Assembly (NCBI RefSeq): GCF_000758605.1
Contig: NZ_CP009282.1
Coordinates: 3,782,001-3,846,000, forward strand
DNA: 64,000 nucleotides
Reading direction: 5' to 3'
DNA from: Paenibacillus sp. FSL R5-0912
Lineage (GTDB): Bacteria; Bacillota; Bacilli; Paenibacillales; Paenibacillaceae
Shown: one piece after another, positions 36,053 to 43,830 of the stretch
How the letters are laid out: each line of letters starts with the position of its first letter
How positions within the stretch are numbered: the stretch's first letter is position 1
Notes under the pieces: generated by a model
What the model was told of the DNA's origin: nothing
The model's database searches: none
What the model saw: only the letters and a program-made list of their open reading frames with translations
Program-made: the position numbers and the translations under genes

Positions 36053-36649
36053 TTAAGTTTGATCCTGCAGCATCTGGTACACCTTGACAATGGAAGTAGC
36101 GACATCGACCATCCGTTTCCGTTCATTCATGGCCTGCTTGCGCAGCAGGTCGTAAGCTTCGGATTCGCTGATGTTCCTGGCTTTGGAGAGAATACCTTTG
36201 GCCATGTCGATCCATTTACGCTCCTCAAGCCGGGATAACAGCTGTTCCCGTTCCTTGAGCCATTGCTGGCGCTCGAAGCATTGTCTGGAGCTGAAGTGGA
36301 GGATCCAGTGGATCTCCTGAGGCTGCATCGCCGGAGACAATATTCCATCCACCATAATATCATCTCCACAGGCAGAGACGGATAACGTTGCGGTTCGCGG
36401 GGTACACCACCAGAGTACCGGGGCAACCTTGTGCTGAACCAGAATACTTCTCCAATAACTGATCTCAGTAACGGGGAGATGGAGAATGAAGGCATCCGTA
36501 TCACTGATCAGCGGAAAGACCTGATCTTCCGAAGCAGCCGTCCCGGTTACATAACCGCAGGAACTGAGAATACTGTCAGGACTTGGTGAGGAGCGTTCTT
36601 CTGCGGAATTCTCTGTTCTGCCCGGATCTATAACTAACAGGGAATGCAT
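36053..36649 (-). CDS. ANTAR-domain antitermination regulator of nitrite assimilation
   Basis: A 198-residue protein. The C-terminal ANTAR domain (about 140-195) shows RLEERKWIDMAKGILSKARNISESEAYDLLRKQAM split over its three helices, with the conserved Ala-Lys-Gly-Leu/Ile core. The N-terminal part (1-125) is receiver-like but lacks a clear phospho-Asp set, so it may sense a ligand instead. ATG 36649 has AAAAGGAGCG 9 to 10 bases upstream; the frame is open 48 bases further without a site. ANTAR proteins bind paired hexaloop hairpins in leader RNA. Exactly such an element lies in the divergent nirB leader at 36861-36907, making that its target. Confidence 0.88.
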   Translation of the reverse strand: MHSLLVIDPGRTENSAEERSSPSPDSILSSCGYVTGTAASEDQVFPLISDTDAFILHLPVTEISYWRSILVQHKVAPVLWWCTPRTATLSVSACGDDIMVDGILSPAMQPQEIHWILHFSSRQCFERQQWLKEREQLLSRLEERKWIDMAKGILSKARNISESEAYDLLRKQAMNERKRMVDVATSIVKVYQMLQDQT

Positions 36650-36731
36650 AGTTGACGACGCTCCTTTTACATATAATAAGGGGTTAAGTCTGCACATCAG
36701 TGGAGAACAAGTACAGTCGGAATAAAGATGA

Positions 36732-36748
36732 TGTAATATTATATAACA
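36732..36748. promoter_or_regulatory. GlnR/TnrA-type nitrogen box
   Basis: TGTAATATTATATAACA matches TGTNAN7TNACA exactly. It lies between the divergent ANTAR operon and nirB, about 90 bases upstream of the nirB -10. A second, one-mismatch copy (TGTCATAATTATTGACG, 36795-36811) overlaps the nirB -35. Confidence 0.8.
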
Positions 36749-36805
36749 CAGTTTAGGTAATTTTGTCGATGAATTAAAATAATAAAATTTTATATGTCAT
36801 AATTA

Positions 36806-36835
36806 TTGACGTAATCAGGATGGCTGTAGTATAGT
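36806..36835 (+). promoter_or_regulatory. nirB promoter
   Basis: TTGACG at 36806-36811 and TATAGT at 36830-36835 with an 18-base spacer. Transcription would start near 36842, giving a 150-base leader that carries the ANTAR element and terminator. The -35 overlaps the degenerate GlnR/TnrA box at 36795-36811. Confidence 0.75.
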
Positions 36836-36860
36836 CGTTTTAACAAATTCATCAATTCTT

Positions 36861-36907
36861 CGAATACAACGATGTATTCGGTTGAAGCGGCAATGGCGCC
36901 TGCTTTC
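36861..36907 (+). promoter_or_regulatory. ANTAR-responsive tandem hexaloop hairpins (P1/P2)
   Basis: P1: CGAATAC (36861-36867), loop AACGAT, GTATTCG (36874-36880). P2: GAAGCGGC (36884-36891), loop AATGGC (36892-36897), then GCC-T-GCTTTC with one bulged T. Both loops are six bases with A at position 1 and G at position 4, the ANTAR recognition rule. Only three bases separate the stems. The 3' arm of P2 is also the 5' arm of the terminator at 36898-36970, so P2 and the terminator exclude each other. Confidence 0.88.
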
Positions 36908-36970
36908 ACTTAAATCGCAAGGGAAGAAGTATGTTTCCGGGCGGAGTGAAGCGGGCTATTTCTGTTGTTT
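36898..36970 (+). terminator. Conditional terminator in the nirB leader
   Basis: GCCTGCTTTCACT (36898-36910) pairs with AGTGAAGCGGGC (36945-36956) with one bulge and one G-U pair, followed by the T-rich TATTTCTGTTGTTT. Its 5' arm is shared with hairpin P2. It ends 22 bases before nirB, so read-through decides expression. Confidence 0.78.
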
Positions 36971-36991
36971 ACCTGGAGAGGAGAGAGAGAC

Positions 36992-39418
36992 ATGTCAGCA
37001 ATTCGCAAAAAACTGATACTAGTCGGCAACGGGATGGCGGGGGTACGGGTGATTGAGCATCTGCTCAAATTAGCGCCGGAGGCTTATGACATTACAATCT
37101 TTGGTTCGGAGCCGCATCCGAATTATAACCGGATCATGTTGTCTTCTGTTCTTGCAGGCGGTGCAAGCCTTGAAGAGATCGTAATCAACGATCTGGAGTG
37201 GTACCGGAGCTTCAATATTCAGCTGTATACAGGACACACCGTAACCTCCATTGATCCTGTAGAGCGCAAAGTCCATACGGATAAAGGAATTACTGCCAGT
37301 TATGATGAGCTGATTCTGGCAACCGGCTCCAACCCCTTCATGCTGCCGATCCCGGGTGCAGATAAGGAGGGCGTTATTGCCTTCCGGGACATCAAGGATA
37401 CACAAATCATGCAGGAGGTATCGCAAAAATATGGCAAAGCGCTGGTGATCGGCGGCGGTCTGCTCGGACTGGAGGCGGCAAGAGGGCTGCTGCATCTGGG
37501 GATGGAGGTATCGGTAGTCCACATCCATGAATATATTATGGAGCGCCAGCTGGACGAGTCCGCCTCCGTAATGCTGCGCAAGGAACTGGAAGGCCAGGGA
37601 ATGAAGTTCCTGCTGAAGAAGCAGTCCGAAGCAGTTCTTGGCAAAAAGCGGGTCAAGGGCCTTTTGTTCGCAGATGGCAGCATAGAAGACGCGGATCTGA
37701 TTGTGATGGCTGTCGGCATCAAGCCGAATGTAGAGCTTGCCCGCAGCAGCGGGATTGAAGTCAACCGCGGGATTATTGTGAACGATTATATGGAGAGCAG
37801 CCTGCCCGGCATCTATGCCGTCGGGGAGTGCGCGGAACACCGGGGTATTGCCTACGGGCTTGTCGCCCCGCTATATGAACAGGGAGCCGTCCTGGCTAAA
37901 AGGCTGGCAGGTGTACCAACAGAAGGCTACGCCGGTTCGGTTACCTCTACCAAGCTGAAGGTATCCGGCGTCGATGTGTTCTCGGCAGGACAATTCACCG
38001 AACAGCCCGGCACCAAGGCGCTGCGGTTCCAGGATGAGACCGACGGTGTGTATAAGAAGCTGGTCCTTCACGGCGACAAACTGATTGGAGCCGTGCTGTT
38101 CGGTGATACAGGTGACGGAGCGCAGCTGTTCTCGATGATTAAGAAGGGCGAGAATATTAAGGGGAGAGAAAAAGAGCTGCTGCTCGGAATATCTGCTGAT
38201 GCGCTGGCACCTAAAGGGAACCGGCTTGAAGGAATGGCAGATGATGAGATCATCTGCGGCTGCAATGGAGTCTCGAAAGGGGCGATTGCCGATGCGATTA
38301 CCTCCGGCGGCTGTACCAGTGTTGGGCAGATCAAAGCCTGCACCAAAGCTTCGGCTTCCTGTGGCGGCTGCAAGCCGCTGGTGGAAGGACTGCTGCAGCT
38401 ATATGCCGGTGAGGATGCCGTAACGGTCAAAGAAGGGATCTGCGGCTGCACCACGCTCGGGAGGGATGAGATCGTCGCCGAAATTAAACGGATGAAGCTG
38501 ATGACTGTCAAGGAGGTCATGAATGTCCTGGAGTGGAGCAATGAAGAAGGCTGCGCCAAATGCCGGCCTTCCCTTAACTACTACCTGGGAATGCTCTGGC
38601 CTGAGGAATATCTGGATGAGAACGAATCCAGATTCACCAATGAGCGCTATCATGCCAATATCCAGAAGGACGGTACGTATTCTGTGGTGCCGAGAATCTA
38701 CGGAGGTGTCACCTCTCCGGCAGAACTGATCAAGATTGCCCAGGTTGCGGTGAAGTTCGAGGTACCGCTGGTCAAGTTCACCGGCGGACAACGGCTCGAT
38801 CTGCTTGGGGTGAAGAAGGAGGACCTGCCGAAGATGTGGGAAGAGCTGGATATGCCCTCCGGCCATGCCTACGGCAAGACACTGCGGACAGTGAAAACCT
38901 GTGTCGGCTCCACCTATTGCCGGTTCGGCACACAGGATGCCCTTGGAATGGGTATCCGGCTGGAACAGGCCTTTGAACGGCTGAACACACCGGGCAAAGT
39001 GAAGCTGGCCGTATCCGGTTGCCCGCGCAACTGTGCGGAAGCGACGATTAAGGACTTCGGTGTCGTAGCCATTGACGGCGGCTGGGAGCTGCATATCGGC
39101 GGCAACGGCGGCGTTCATGTCCGGGCCACGGAGCTGCTCTGCGTGGTGAAGACCGATGATGAGGTGATGGAGTGGGCCAGTGCGTTCCTGCAATATTACC
39201 GTGAAAATGCCGGGTGGAATGAACGGACTGCCCAGTGGGTGGAACGTGTCGGCCTTGACAGCATCAAGCAGGCGCTGGAGTCCCGCGAGGCACGATTGGC
39301 GCTGCAGGAGAGAATTCAGAAGACGCTTAGTCTCACCACCGATCCATGGAAGCAAATTGTGAATACACCGGAGCTGCGCAAAAATTTCGAACCGATCTCC
39401 TTGCCGGAGACAGTCTAA
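36992..39418 (+). CDS. nirB: Assimilatory nitrite reductase [NAD(P)H] large subunit
   Basis: An 808-residue NirB. Order: FAD/NAD(P)H oxidoreductase (1-400; LILVGNGMAGVRVIEHLL and VIGGGLLGLEAARGL dinucleotide-binding sites), BFD-like [2Fe-2S] domain (about 410-470, CGCNGVSKG with CGGC), then the sulfite/nitrite reductase domains. The siroheme-4Fe4S ligands are Cys637 and Cys643 (CVGSTYC) and Cys677 and Cys681 (SGCPRNC). It reduces nitrite to ammonium using six electrons. ATG 36992 follows GGAGAGGAGAG; an earlier in-frame ATG at 36965 lies inside the terminator region. It heads nirB-nirD-nirC-cobA. Confidence 0.97.
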   Translation: MSAIRKKLILVGNGMAGVRVIEHLLKLAPEAYDITIFGSEPHPNYNRIMLSSVLAGGASLEEIVINDLEWYRSFNIQLYTGHTVTSIDPVERKVHTDKGITASYDELILATGSNPFMLPIPGADKEGVIAFRDIKDTQIMQEVSQKYGKALVIGGGLLGLEAARGLLHLGMEVSVVHIHEYIMERQLDESASVMLRKELEGQGMKFLLKKQSEAVLGKKRVKGLLFADGSIEDADLIVMAVGIKPNVELARSSGIEVNRGIIVNDYMESSLPGIYAVGECAEHRGIAYGLVAPLYEQGAVLAKRLAGVPTEGYAGSVTSTKLKVSGVDVFSAGQFTEQPGTKALRFQDETDGVYKKLVLHGDKLIGAVLFGDTGDGAQLFSMIKKGENIKGREKELLLGISADALAPKGNRLEGMADDEIICGCNGVSKGAIADAITSGGCTSVGQIKACTKASASCGGCKPLVEGLLQLYAGEDAVTVKEGICGCTTLGRDEIVAEIKRMKLMTVKEVMNVLEWSNEEGCAKCRPSLNYYLGMLWPEEYLDENESRFTNERYHANIQKDGTYSVVPRIYGGVTSPAELIKIAQVAVKFEVPLVKFTGGQRLDLLGVKKEDLPKMWEELDMPSGHAYGKTLRTVKTCVGSTYCRFGTQDALGMGIRLEQAFERLNTPGKVKLAVSGCPRNCAEATIKDFGVVAIDGGWELHIGGNGGVHVRATELLCVVKTDDEVMEWASAFLQYYRENAGWNERTAQWVERVGLDSIKQALESREARLALQERIQKTLSLTTDPWKQIVNTPELRKNFEPISLPETV

Positions 39419-39430
39419 GGGGGCTTACAA

Positions 39431-39748
39431 ATGACAATGACCAAGATGCTCATTGGTAACTTGAACGATATTGACATCAAGGGCTCGCGTAAGTTACGGG
39501 TGGGAAATACCGAGATTGCCTTGTTCCGGTTAAGCAGCGGGGAGGTGCTGGCGGTGGAGAATAAATGCCCGCATAAAGGCGGAGTCTTATCCGAAGGGAT
39601 GGTCTGCGGTTCGAAGGTGCATTGTCCGCTCCATGACTGGCGGATCGATCTCCATAGCGGTGACGTGCAGGCACCTGATACAGGGCATGTGACAACCTAT
39701 GAGGTAGAGGTTGATCACACCAGTGGCAGCTTGTACCTAACGATATAA
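39431..39748 (+). CDS. nirD: Nitrite reductase small subunit, Rieske-type
   Basis: A 105-residue Rieske-fold protein with complete [2Fe-2S] ligands: CPHKG (Cys46, His48) and CPLHDW (Cys65, His68). Many NirD proteins lack the ligands, so their presence suggests a bound cluster, as in Bacillus NasE. It pairs with NirB. It begins 12 bases after nirB, with GGGGG 8 bases upstream. Confidence 0.94.
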   Translation: MTMTKMLIGNLNDIDIKGSRKLRVGNTEIALFRLSSGEVLAVENKCPHKGGVLSEGMVCGSKVHCPLHDWRIDLHSGDVQAPDTGHVTTYEVEVDHTSGSLYLTI

Positions 39749-39777
39749 TTCATCCGAGCATATAAGGGGGATTCCTA

Positions 39778-40647
39778 ATGGACTATGTCAAACCAAGTGA
39801 AGTATTGACCTCAATGATTGAAGCCGGCAAGACCAAAGCGGAACTGGGCATTATGCAGCTGATTGTCCGCGGCAGCCTTGGCGGTGCCATACTGGCCTGT
39901 GCCACAACGCTGGCCTTTACCGCAACCGCTCAGACCAAGATCCCGATGGTTGGTGCACTTCTGTTTCCTGTAGGCTTTGTGATGATCATTCTACTTGGGC
40001 TTGAACTCGTCACCGGCAGCTTTGCCCTGGTCCCGCTGGCTGTGCTGGAGAAGCGGACAACAATAAAACGGATGCTGGGTAATTTCTTCTGGGTTATTAT
40101 CGGGCATCTGATTGGATGCGCAGTATACGCAGCTCTCTATGGACTCACAATTACGAAGATGGGGACGGATATGTCGAATCCGCTGATTCAGACACTGATT
40201 ACGGCCAGTGAAGGCAAGACGACGGCCTACAAGAGTATGGGGGCAGAGGGGATGACACTCGCCTTCATCAAAGCCATACTCTGCAACTGGATGGTTACGC
40301 TGGGTGCGGTTCTGGCCATGACCTCCAAATCCACATCCGGCAAAATCTTCGCCATGTGGCTGCCGATCCTTACCTTCTTCGGGCAAGGCTTCGAGCATAC
40401 GGTAGTCAACTTCTTCGTTATTCCTGCCGGAATGATGCTTGGCGCGAATGTCAGCTTCGCGGACTGGTGGATCTGGAACGGTATTCCCGTACTAATCGGC
40501 AATTTCGCCGGAGGCCTGCTGTTCACAGGCATTCTTCTATATCTGTCGCAAAAAAGTTTCAAACCCGGAGCCTCTTCTGAAGCCGGATTGACGCCGGGAC
40601 GCGATACAGTAATCTCAGCCACAGCCGCCCTGGAGAAAAGCCTATGA
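39778..40647 (+). CDS. nirC: Formate/nitrite transporter family channel
   Basis: A 289-residue membrane protein with six helices and FNT signatures: SLGGAILACATTLAFTA near residue 34 and LCNWMVTLGAVLA and FGQGFEHTVVNFF in the second half (the last carrying the central histidine region). FNT channels are pentamers that pass nitrite or formate. Position between nirD and the siroheme gene indicates nitrite uptake, or export to avoid toxicity. AGGGGG precedes the ATG. The stop overlaps the SUMT start (ATGA). Confidence 0.92.
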   Translation: MDYVKPSEVLTSMIEAGKTKAELGIMQLIVRGSLGGAILACATTLAFTATAQTKIPMVGALLFPVGFVMIILLGLELVTGSFALVPLAVLEKRTTIKRMLGNFFWVIIGHLIGCAVYAALYGLTITKMGTDMSNPLIQTLITASEGKTTAYKSMGAEGMTLAFIKAILCNWMVTLGAVLAMTSKSTSGKIFAMWLPILTFFGQGFEHTVVNFFVIPAGMMLGANVSFADWWIWNGIPVLIGNFAGGLLFTGILLYLSQKSFKPGASSEAGLTPGRDTVISATAALEKSL

Positions 40648-41411
40648 AGCAGGGCAGCATATCCATTGTCGGTGCAGGCCCCGGTGATCCCGAGCTGATT
40701 ACAGTCAAGGCACTGCGGCGTATTCAGTGTGCAGATGTGATTCTGTATGACCGCCTGGTGAATGAAGAGCTGCTGGGCTATGCCAAAAGCGATGTTCTGC
40801 GCATCTACTGCGGCAAAGCACCCGGACTTCACTCGATGCCGCAGGAATCCACCCAACAGCTGATGATCAACTATGCTGCAGCCGGATGTCATGTGGTACG
40901 CCTGAAAGGCGGAGACCCGTTTGTCTTCGGACGGGGCGGGGAGGAAGCGCTGGAAGCCGCCGCTGCAGGAATCCCATACGAAGTAATTCCAGGGATCACC
41001 TCGGCGATCGGTGCAGCAGCTTCTGCCGGCATCCCGCTGACCCATCGCGGTTTGGCAGCCTCATTCGCTATCGTGACCGGCAGCCGCTGCCATGATCAGG
41101 ACTCTCCGGTACGATGGGATGCACTTGCCCATAGTGTGGACACTCTTGTCATCTATATGGGAGTCAGCAAACTGGGCGAGATTTGTGATCAGCTGCTTAA
41201 GCACGGGAAAGATCCGCTGACACCTATTGCACTGATTGAGAACGGGACAACAGTGCGCGAACGGACGGTGACCGGAACGCTCGGCAGTATTGGCAAACTG
41301 GCAGCGGCGATGAGAATCAGCAATCCTGCCATCATCATTATTGGCGAAGTGGTTAAGGTAAGAGAGGAACTACTCAGCCTGGAAAAGGCAGTGCGCTCAC
41401 AGATCGGCTAA
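40644..41411 (+). CDS. cobA: Uroporphyrinogen-III C-methyltransferase (SUMT)
   Basis: A 255-residue SUMT. ISIVGAGPGDPELITVKALR at the N-terminus, RLKGGDPFVFGRGGEEA near residue 83, and the EVIPGITSAIGAAASAGIPLTHRG segment are diagnostic. It methylates uroporphyrinogen III at C2 and C7 with SAM to make precorrin-2, the entry to siroheme, the cofactor NirB needs. It is a single-domain enzyme; dehydrogenase and ferrochelatase steps must be encoded elsewhere. Start overlaps the nirC stop by four bases (ATGA). Confidence 0.95.
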   Translation: MKQGSISIVGAGPGDPELITVKALRRIQCADVILYDRLVNEELLGYAKSDVLRIYCGKAPGLHSMPQESTQQLMINYAAAGCHVVRLKGGDPFVFGRGGEEALEAAAAGIPYEVIPGITSAIGAAASAGIPLTHRGLAASFAIVTGSRCHDQDSPVRWDALAHSVDTLVIYMGVSKLGEICDQLLKHGKDPLTPIALIENGTTVRERTVTGTLGSIGKLAAAMRISNPAIIIIGEVVKVREELLSLEKAVRSQIG

Positions 41412-41427
41412 GATATAGTATAATCCC

Positions 41428-41481
41428 TAATCAGGCGTTGACATGACCCGGCGGCGGCCGGGGCACGTCAACGCCTGATTA
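41428..41481 (+). terminator. Long hairpin ending the nir operon
   Basis: TAATCAGGCGTTGAC and GTCAACGCCTGATTA are perfect 15-base arms around a 24-base GC-rich loop (CCCGGC/GCCGGG inside). The T tract is weak, so termination efficiency is uncertain. Confidence 0.7.
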
Positions 41482-41506
41482 TATGTTATATTAATGTCAA
41501 ACCCAA

Positions 41507-41522
41507 AGTGACTGCTGTCACA
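41507..41522. promoter_or_regulatory. Fnr/CRP-type site upstream of the HesB-like gene
   Basis: AGTGACTGCTGTCACA matches TGTGA-N6-TCACA except for the first base. The likely -10, TATACT at 41545-41550, puts the site centre about 42 bases before the start point, the class II activator position; no -35 box is seen. Confidence 0.55.
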
Positions 41523-41604
41523 GGAGTCCAGGCAAAATACACACTATACTTGTCACCTGATCGAATTCTCAGGCATTTTGCCCTACAAAGGAGAGAAATA
41601 TCTG

Positions 41605-41925
41605 ATGCAAATACAACTAAACCCGCTTACTGAAGAACGTCTTACGCAGAGTCTTGCCGGCCAGCCCGGGCAATTCAAAATGTTCTATGATACGGAGGAT
41701 TGCGGCTGTAATGGCGTTCTGGTCATCCGGATTGTAAGCGGTCCTTCCCCGACGGATATCGTATTTCAAACCGAACCCTTCACCTTTCTGTGTGACCGGC
41801 AGCAGGAATCCCTATTCGATGAGATCATGCGACTGGAAGCAGAGGAAGGCTACCCGGCCTACAAACTGACAAGCGATTCTACTTTGTTCGGCAGTAATAT
41901 CAGGGTGCAGGATGCACGCAACTAA
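41605..41925 (+). CDS. HesB/IscA-like iron-sulfur biosynthesis family protein (YqkB-like)
   Basis: A 106-residue protein resembling B. subtilis YqkB in the HesB/Fe-S biosynthesis fold: QIQLNPLTEERLTQSL at the start, then YDTEDCGCNGVLVIRIV. Only the CGCNG pair of Cys is present; the C-terminal Cys pair of true A-type carriers is absent, so direct cluster carriage is doubtful. ATG 41605 has AAAGGAGAG about 9 bases upstream; a TTG 27 bases earlier lacks a site. It is single-gene, with an Fnr-like palindrome in its promoter. Confidence 0.78.
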   Translation: MQIQLNPLTEERLTQSLAGQPGQFKMFYDTEDCGCNGVLVIRIVSGPSPTDIVFQTEPFTFLCDRQQESLFDEIMRLEAEEGYPAYKLTSDSTLFGSNIRVQDARN

Positions 41926-41993
41926 CAACGGTATGTATTAAGGCCATCCACCGTGAATAACGGGAGATGGCCTTTCTTTTGAAGCAGGGCAGA

Positions 41994-42263
41994 CTATTCA
42001 TAAGCAGTCCATCCGCCATCGGCTGTCACTACAGCTTCATTAATAAAGCTTGCTTCGTCTGAGCCGAGGAACAGGGCAAGCAGCGCGATTTCCTCCGGTT
42101 TGCCTGTGCGCGGATTGAGAGCCGCCCCCGGCTGGGTATGTCCCTTCCCGAATTCATTAATATGCGTCATGGTAGATCCGACCACCGCATGCTTGGAGGC
42201 GGTGTAAGCTGCATCTGCCCGGGCACCAAATAGTCCGCCTGCGGATGCTACGTTAATAATCAC
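41994..42263 (-). pseudogene. Remnant of a short-chain dehydrogenase/reductase gene
   Basis: The frame reads VIINVASAGGLFGARADAAYTASKHAVVG (SDR catalytic Ser-Tyr-Lys region) but then jumps to THINEFGKGH and NPRTGKPEEIALLALFLGSDE...VTADGG, the C-terminus. The roughly 25-30 residues that normally lie between are missing in frame. Upstream, SDR-like sequence fades after a few codons into a stop (TGA), so the whole cofactor-binding half is gone. It is non-functional by any reading. It abuts the FGGY kinase gene. Confidence 0.75.
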
Positions 42264-42340
42264 TCCTTGCTGCCTGGTTGACGCTGTACTTCATGAAGGC
42301 TTACCATAGAGGCTATATGAACGGGAAGAGGATGAAGTAT

Positions 42341-43726
42341 ATGATCATGATCGGACTGGATATCGGAACCACCTCAATTTCCGGATTGCTCTACGATCTG
42401 GAGACACGAACCGTCCTGCATTCGACGACAGAGGAACAGGTAAGTAAACCCTTCAGCCTGAATCATGAATGGGAACGTCTGCAAGAGCCGGGGATTATTC
42501 TGCAGCAGGCTGAACGTATCCTTGGTTTCCTGCTGTCAAGGGGGCCGGAAGCAGCAGGAATCGGCCTGACCGGGCAGATGCACGGGATTGTATATATAGA
42601 CCAGAGCGGGAATCCTCTGGGCCCGCTCTATACGTGGCAGGATGGCAGAGGAAATCTGCCTTGCAGGGCGGGTGACAGCCTCACTTATGCGCAGCAGCTT
42701 AGCAGGCTAACCGGATATCGTATAGCTCCCGGCTACGGACTAGCCACTCACTATTATAATTTGCAGCATCAGCTGGTGCCTGAGCATGCAGTCCGATTCT
42801 GCACGATTGCGGATTACATCGCGATGAGGCTGGCGAACAGCGTGGTACCTCTAATTGATGCAACGCAGGCGGCTGGCATCGGGGGCTACAGCTTGGAGAC
42901 AGGTGCTTTTGATATCACTGCGCTTATGCAGGCCGGAATTGATGTGACGATATTGCCGCCGGTTGTCCCTTCCGGAACCGCAATCGGTACAACACTACAG
43001 GGAATACCGGTGTATACTTCGCTCGGTGACAATCAGGCCAGCTTCCTGGGCAGCGTACCGCAGCCCGCCGATTCATTGCTGCTGAACATCGGCACAGGAA
43101 GCCAGCTGTCGGCCTGGCTTCCTGAATACAACCCTGCTCCATCAGCAATGGAGGTGCGTCCTTATCCGGGCGGTGGAGTACTCATGGTAGGGGCTGCGCT
43201 TAGCGGCGGCAGGTCGTATGCTCTGCTGGAAGGCTTCTTCCGGCAGCTGATCACAGCTTACACAGGAGAAGCACCTGCAGATATCTATTCTCTGCTGGCC
43301 CAGTTGCTTGCGGAAGAGCCAGCAGATGGTATGACCGCCGGACTAAAGGTGAATACACAGTTTCTGGGTACAAGAGCAGATCCGGGCAAGCGCGGCAGCA
43401 TCGAGGGAATCACTCTGGATAACTTCACACCTGCCGGACTGTCCCATGCTTTTCTCCAAGGTATGATTGATGAATTATACGGCTTCCTGAAGGATCTTGA
43501 GCAGCAGGGGGCGAAGGGGTTCACCCGCCTCATAGGTTCCGGTAATGCATTGCGGAGTAATCCGGTGCTGTGTGCCAAGGCTGAAGCAGCATTCGGAGTA
43601 CCGCTAACAGCTGGTGCGCAAATGGAAGAAGCTGCGGTAGGGGCGGCTCTATGTGCCGGTGTGGGCAGCGGGGTGATCTCCAGTTTCAAGGATGCTGGTG
43701 CTTTTCTTAGGGATATTTATCTTTGA
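42341..43726 (+). CDS. FGGY family carbohydrate kinase (sedoheptulokinase-like)
   Basis: A protein of about 461 residues. The N-terminus MIMIGLDIGTTSISGLLYD is the FGGY phosphate-1 motif, GLTGQMHGIVYID the substrate-loop motif typical of sedoheptulokinase/xylulokinase relatives, then TWQDGR and the second-domain LLNIGTGSQLS and RLIGSGNALRSNP. It phosphorylates a sugar with ATP. GGAAGAGG lies 9 bases before ATG 42341; ATG 42317 and 42347 are alternatives. No sugar transporter or isomerase is near. Its stop codon overlaps the -35 box of the next gene's promoter. Confidence 0.85.
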   Translation: MIMIGLDIGTTSISGLLYDLETRTVLHSTTEEQVSKPFSLNHEWERLQEPGIILQQAERILGFLLSRGPEAAGIGLTGQMHGIVYIDQSGNPLGPLYTWQDGRGNLPCRAGDSLTYAQQLSRLTGYRIAPGYGLATHYYNLQHQLVPEHAVRFCTIADYIAMRLANSVVPLIDATQAAGIGGYSLETGAFDITALMQAGIDVTILPPVVPSGTAIGTTLQGIPVYTSLGDNQASFLGSVPQPADSLLLNIGTGSQLSAWLPEYNPAPSAMEVRPYPGGGVLMVGAALSGGRSYALLEGFFRQLITAYTGEAPADIYSLLAQLLAEEPADGMTAGLKVNTQFLGTRADPGKRGSIEGITLDNFTPAGLSHAFLQGMIDELYGFLKDLEQQGAKGFTRLIGSGNALRSNPVLCAKAEAAFGVPLTAGAQMEEAAVGAALCAGVGSGVISSFKDAGAFLRDIYL

Positions 43727-43751
43727 CAAAATATATTAAATATGCTATAAT
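43723..43751 (+). promoter_or_regulatory. Consensus promoter of the methyltransferase leader
   Basis: TTGACA (43723-43728), 17-base spacer, TATAAT (43746-43751): a perfect sigma-A promoter. It overlaps the stop of the FGGY kinase gene and fires into a 75-base leader ended by a terminator. Confidence 0.93.
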
Positions 43752-43776
43752 TTACATATTAATGTTTTGTGTATAT

Positions 43777-43814
43777 AATAAGATTCTCCCGGCCGGGGGA
43801 ATCTTATTTTTTTT
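43777..43814 (+). terminator. Attenuator-like terminator between promoter and methyltransferase
   Basis: A 14-bp stem (43777-43790 with 43795-43808, one G-U pair) around GGCC, followed by eight T. It lies after the consensus promoter and 2 bases before the GGGAGG ribosome-binding site of the next gene. A frame from ATG 43762 (start MFCVYNKILPAGG) runs through the hairpin without a stop, in frame with the methyltransferase. Confidence 0.9.
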
Positions 43815-43830
43815 ATGGGAGGATATACGT

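Noticed and set aside
38399-39355. A 318-codon antisense open frame inside nirB
   Set aside because: The sense strand encodes the siroheme domain with all four Cys ligands; the antisense frame has no recognisable domain.
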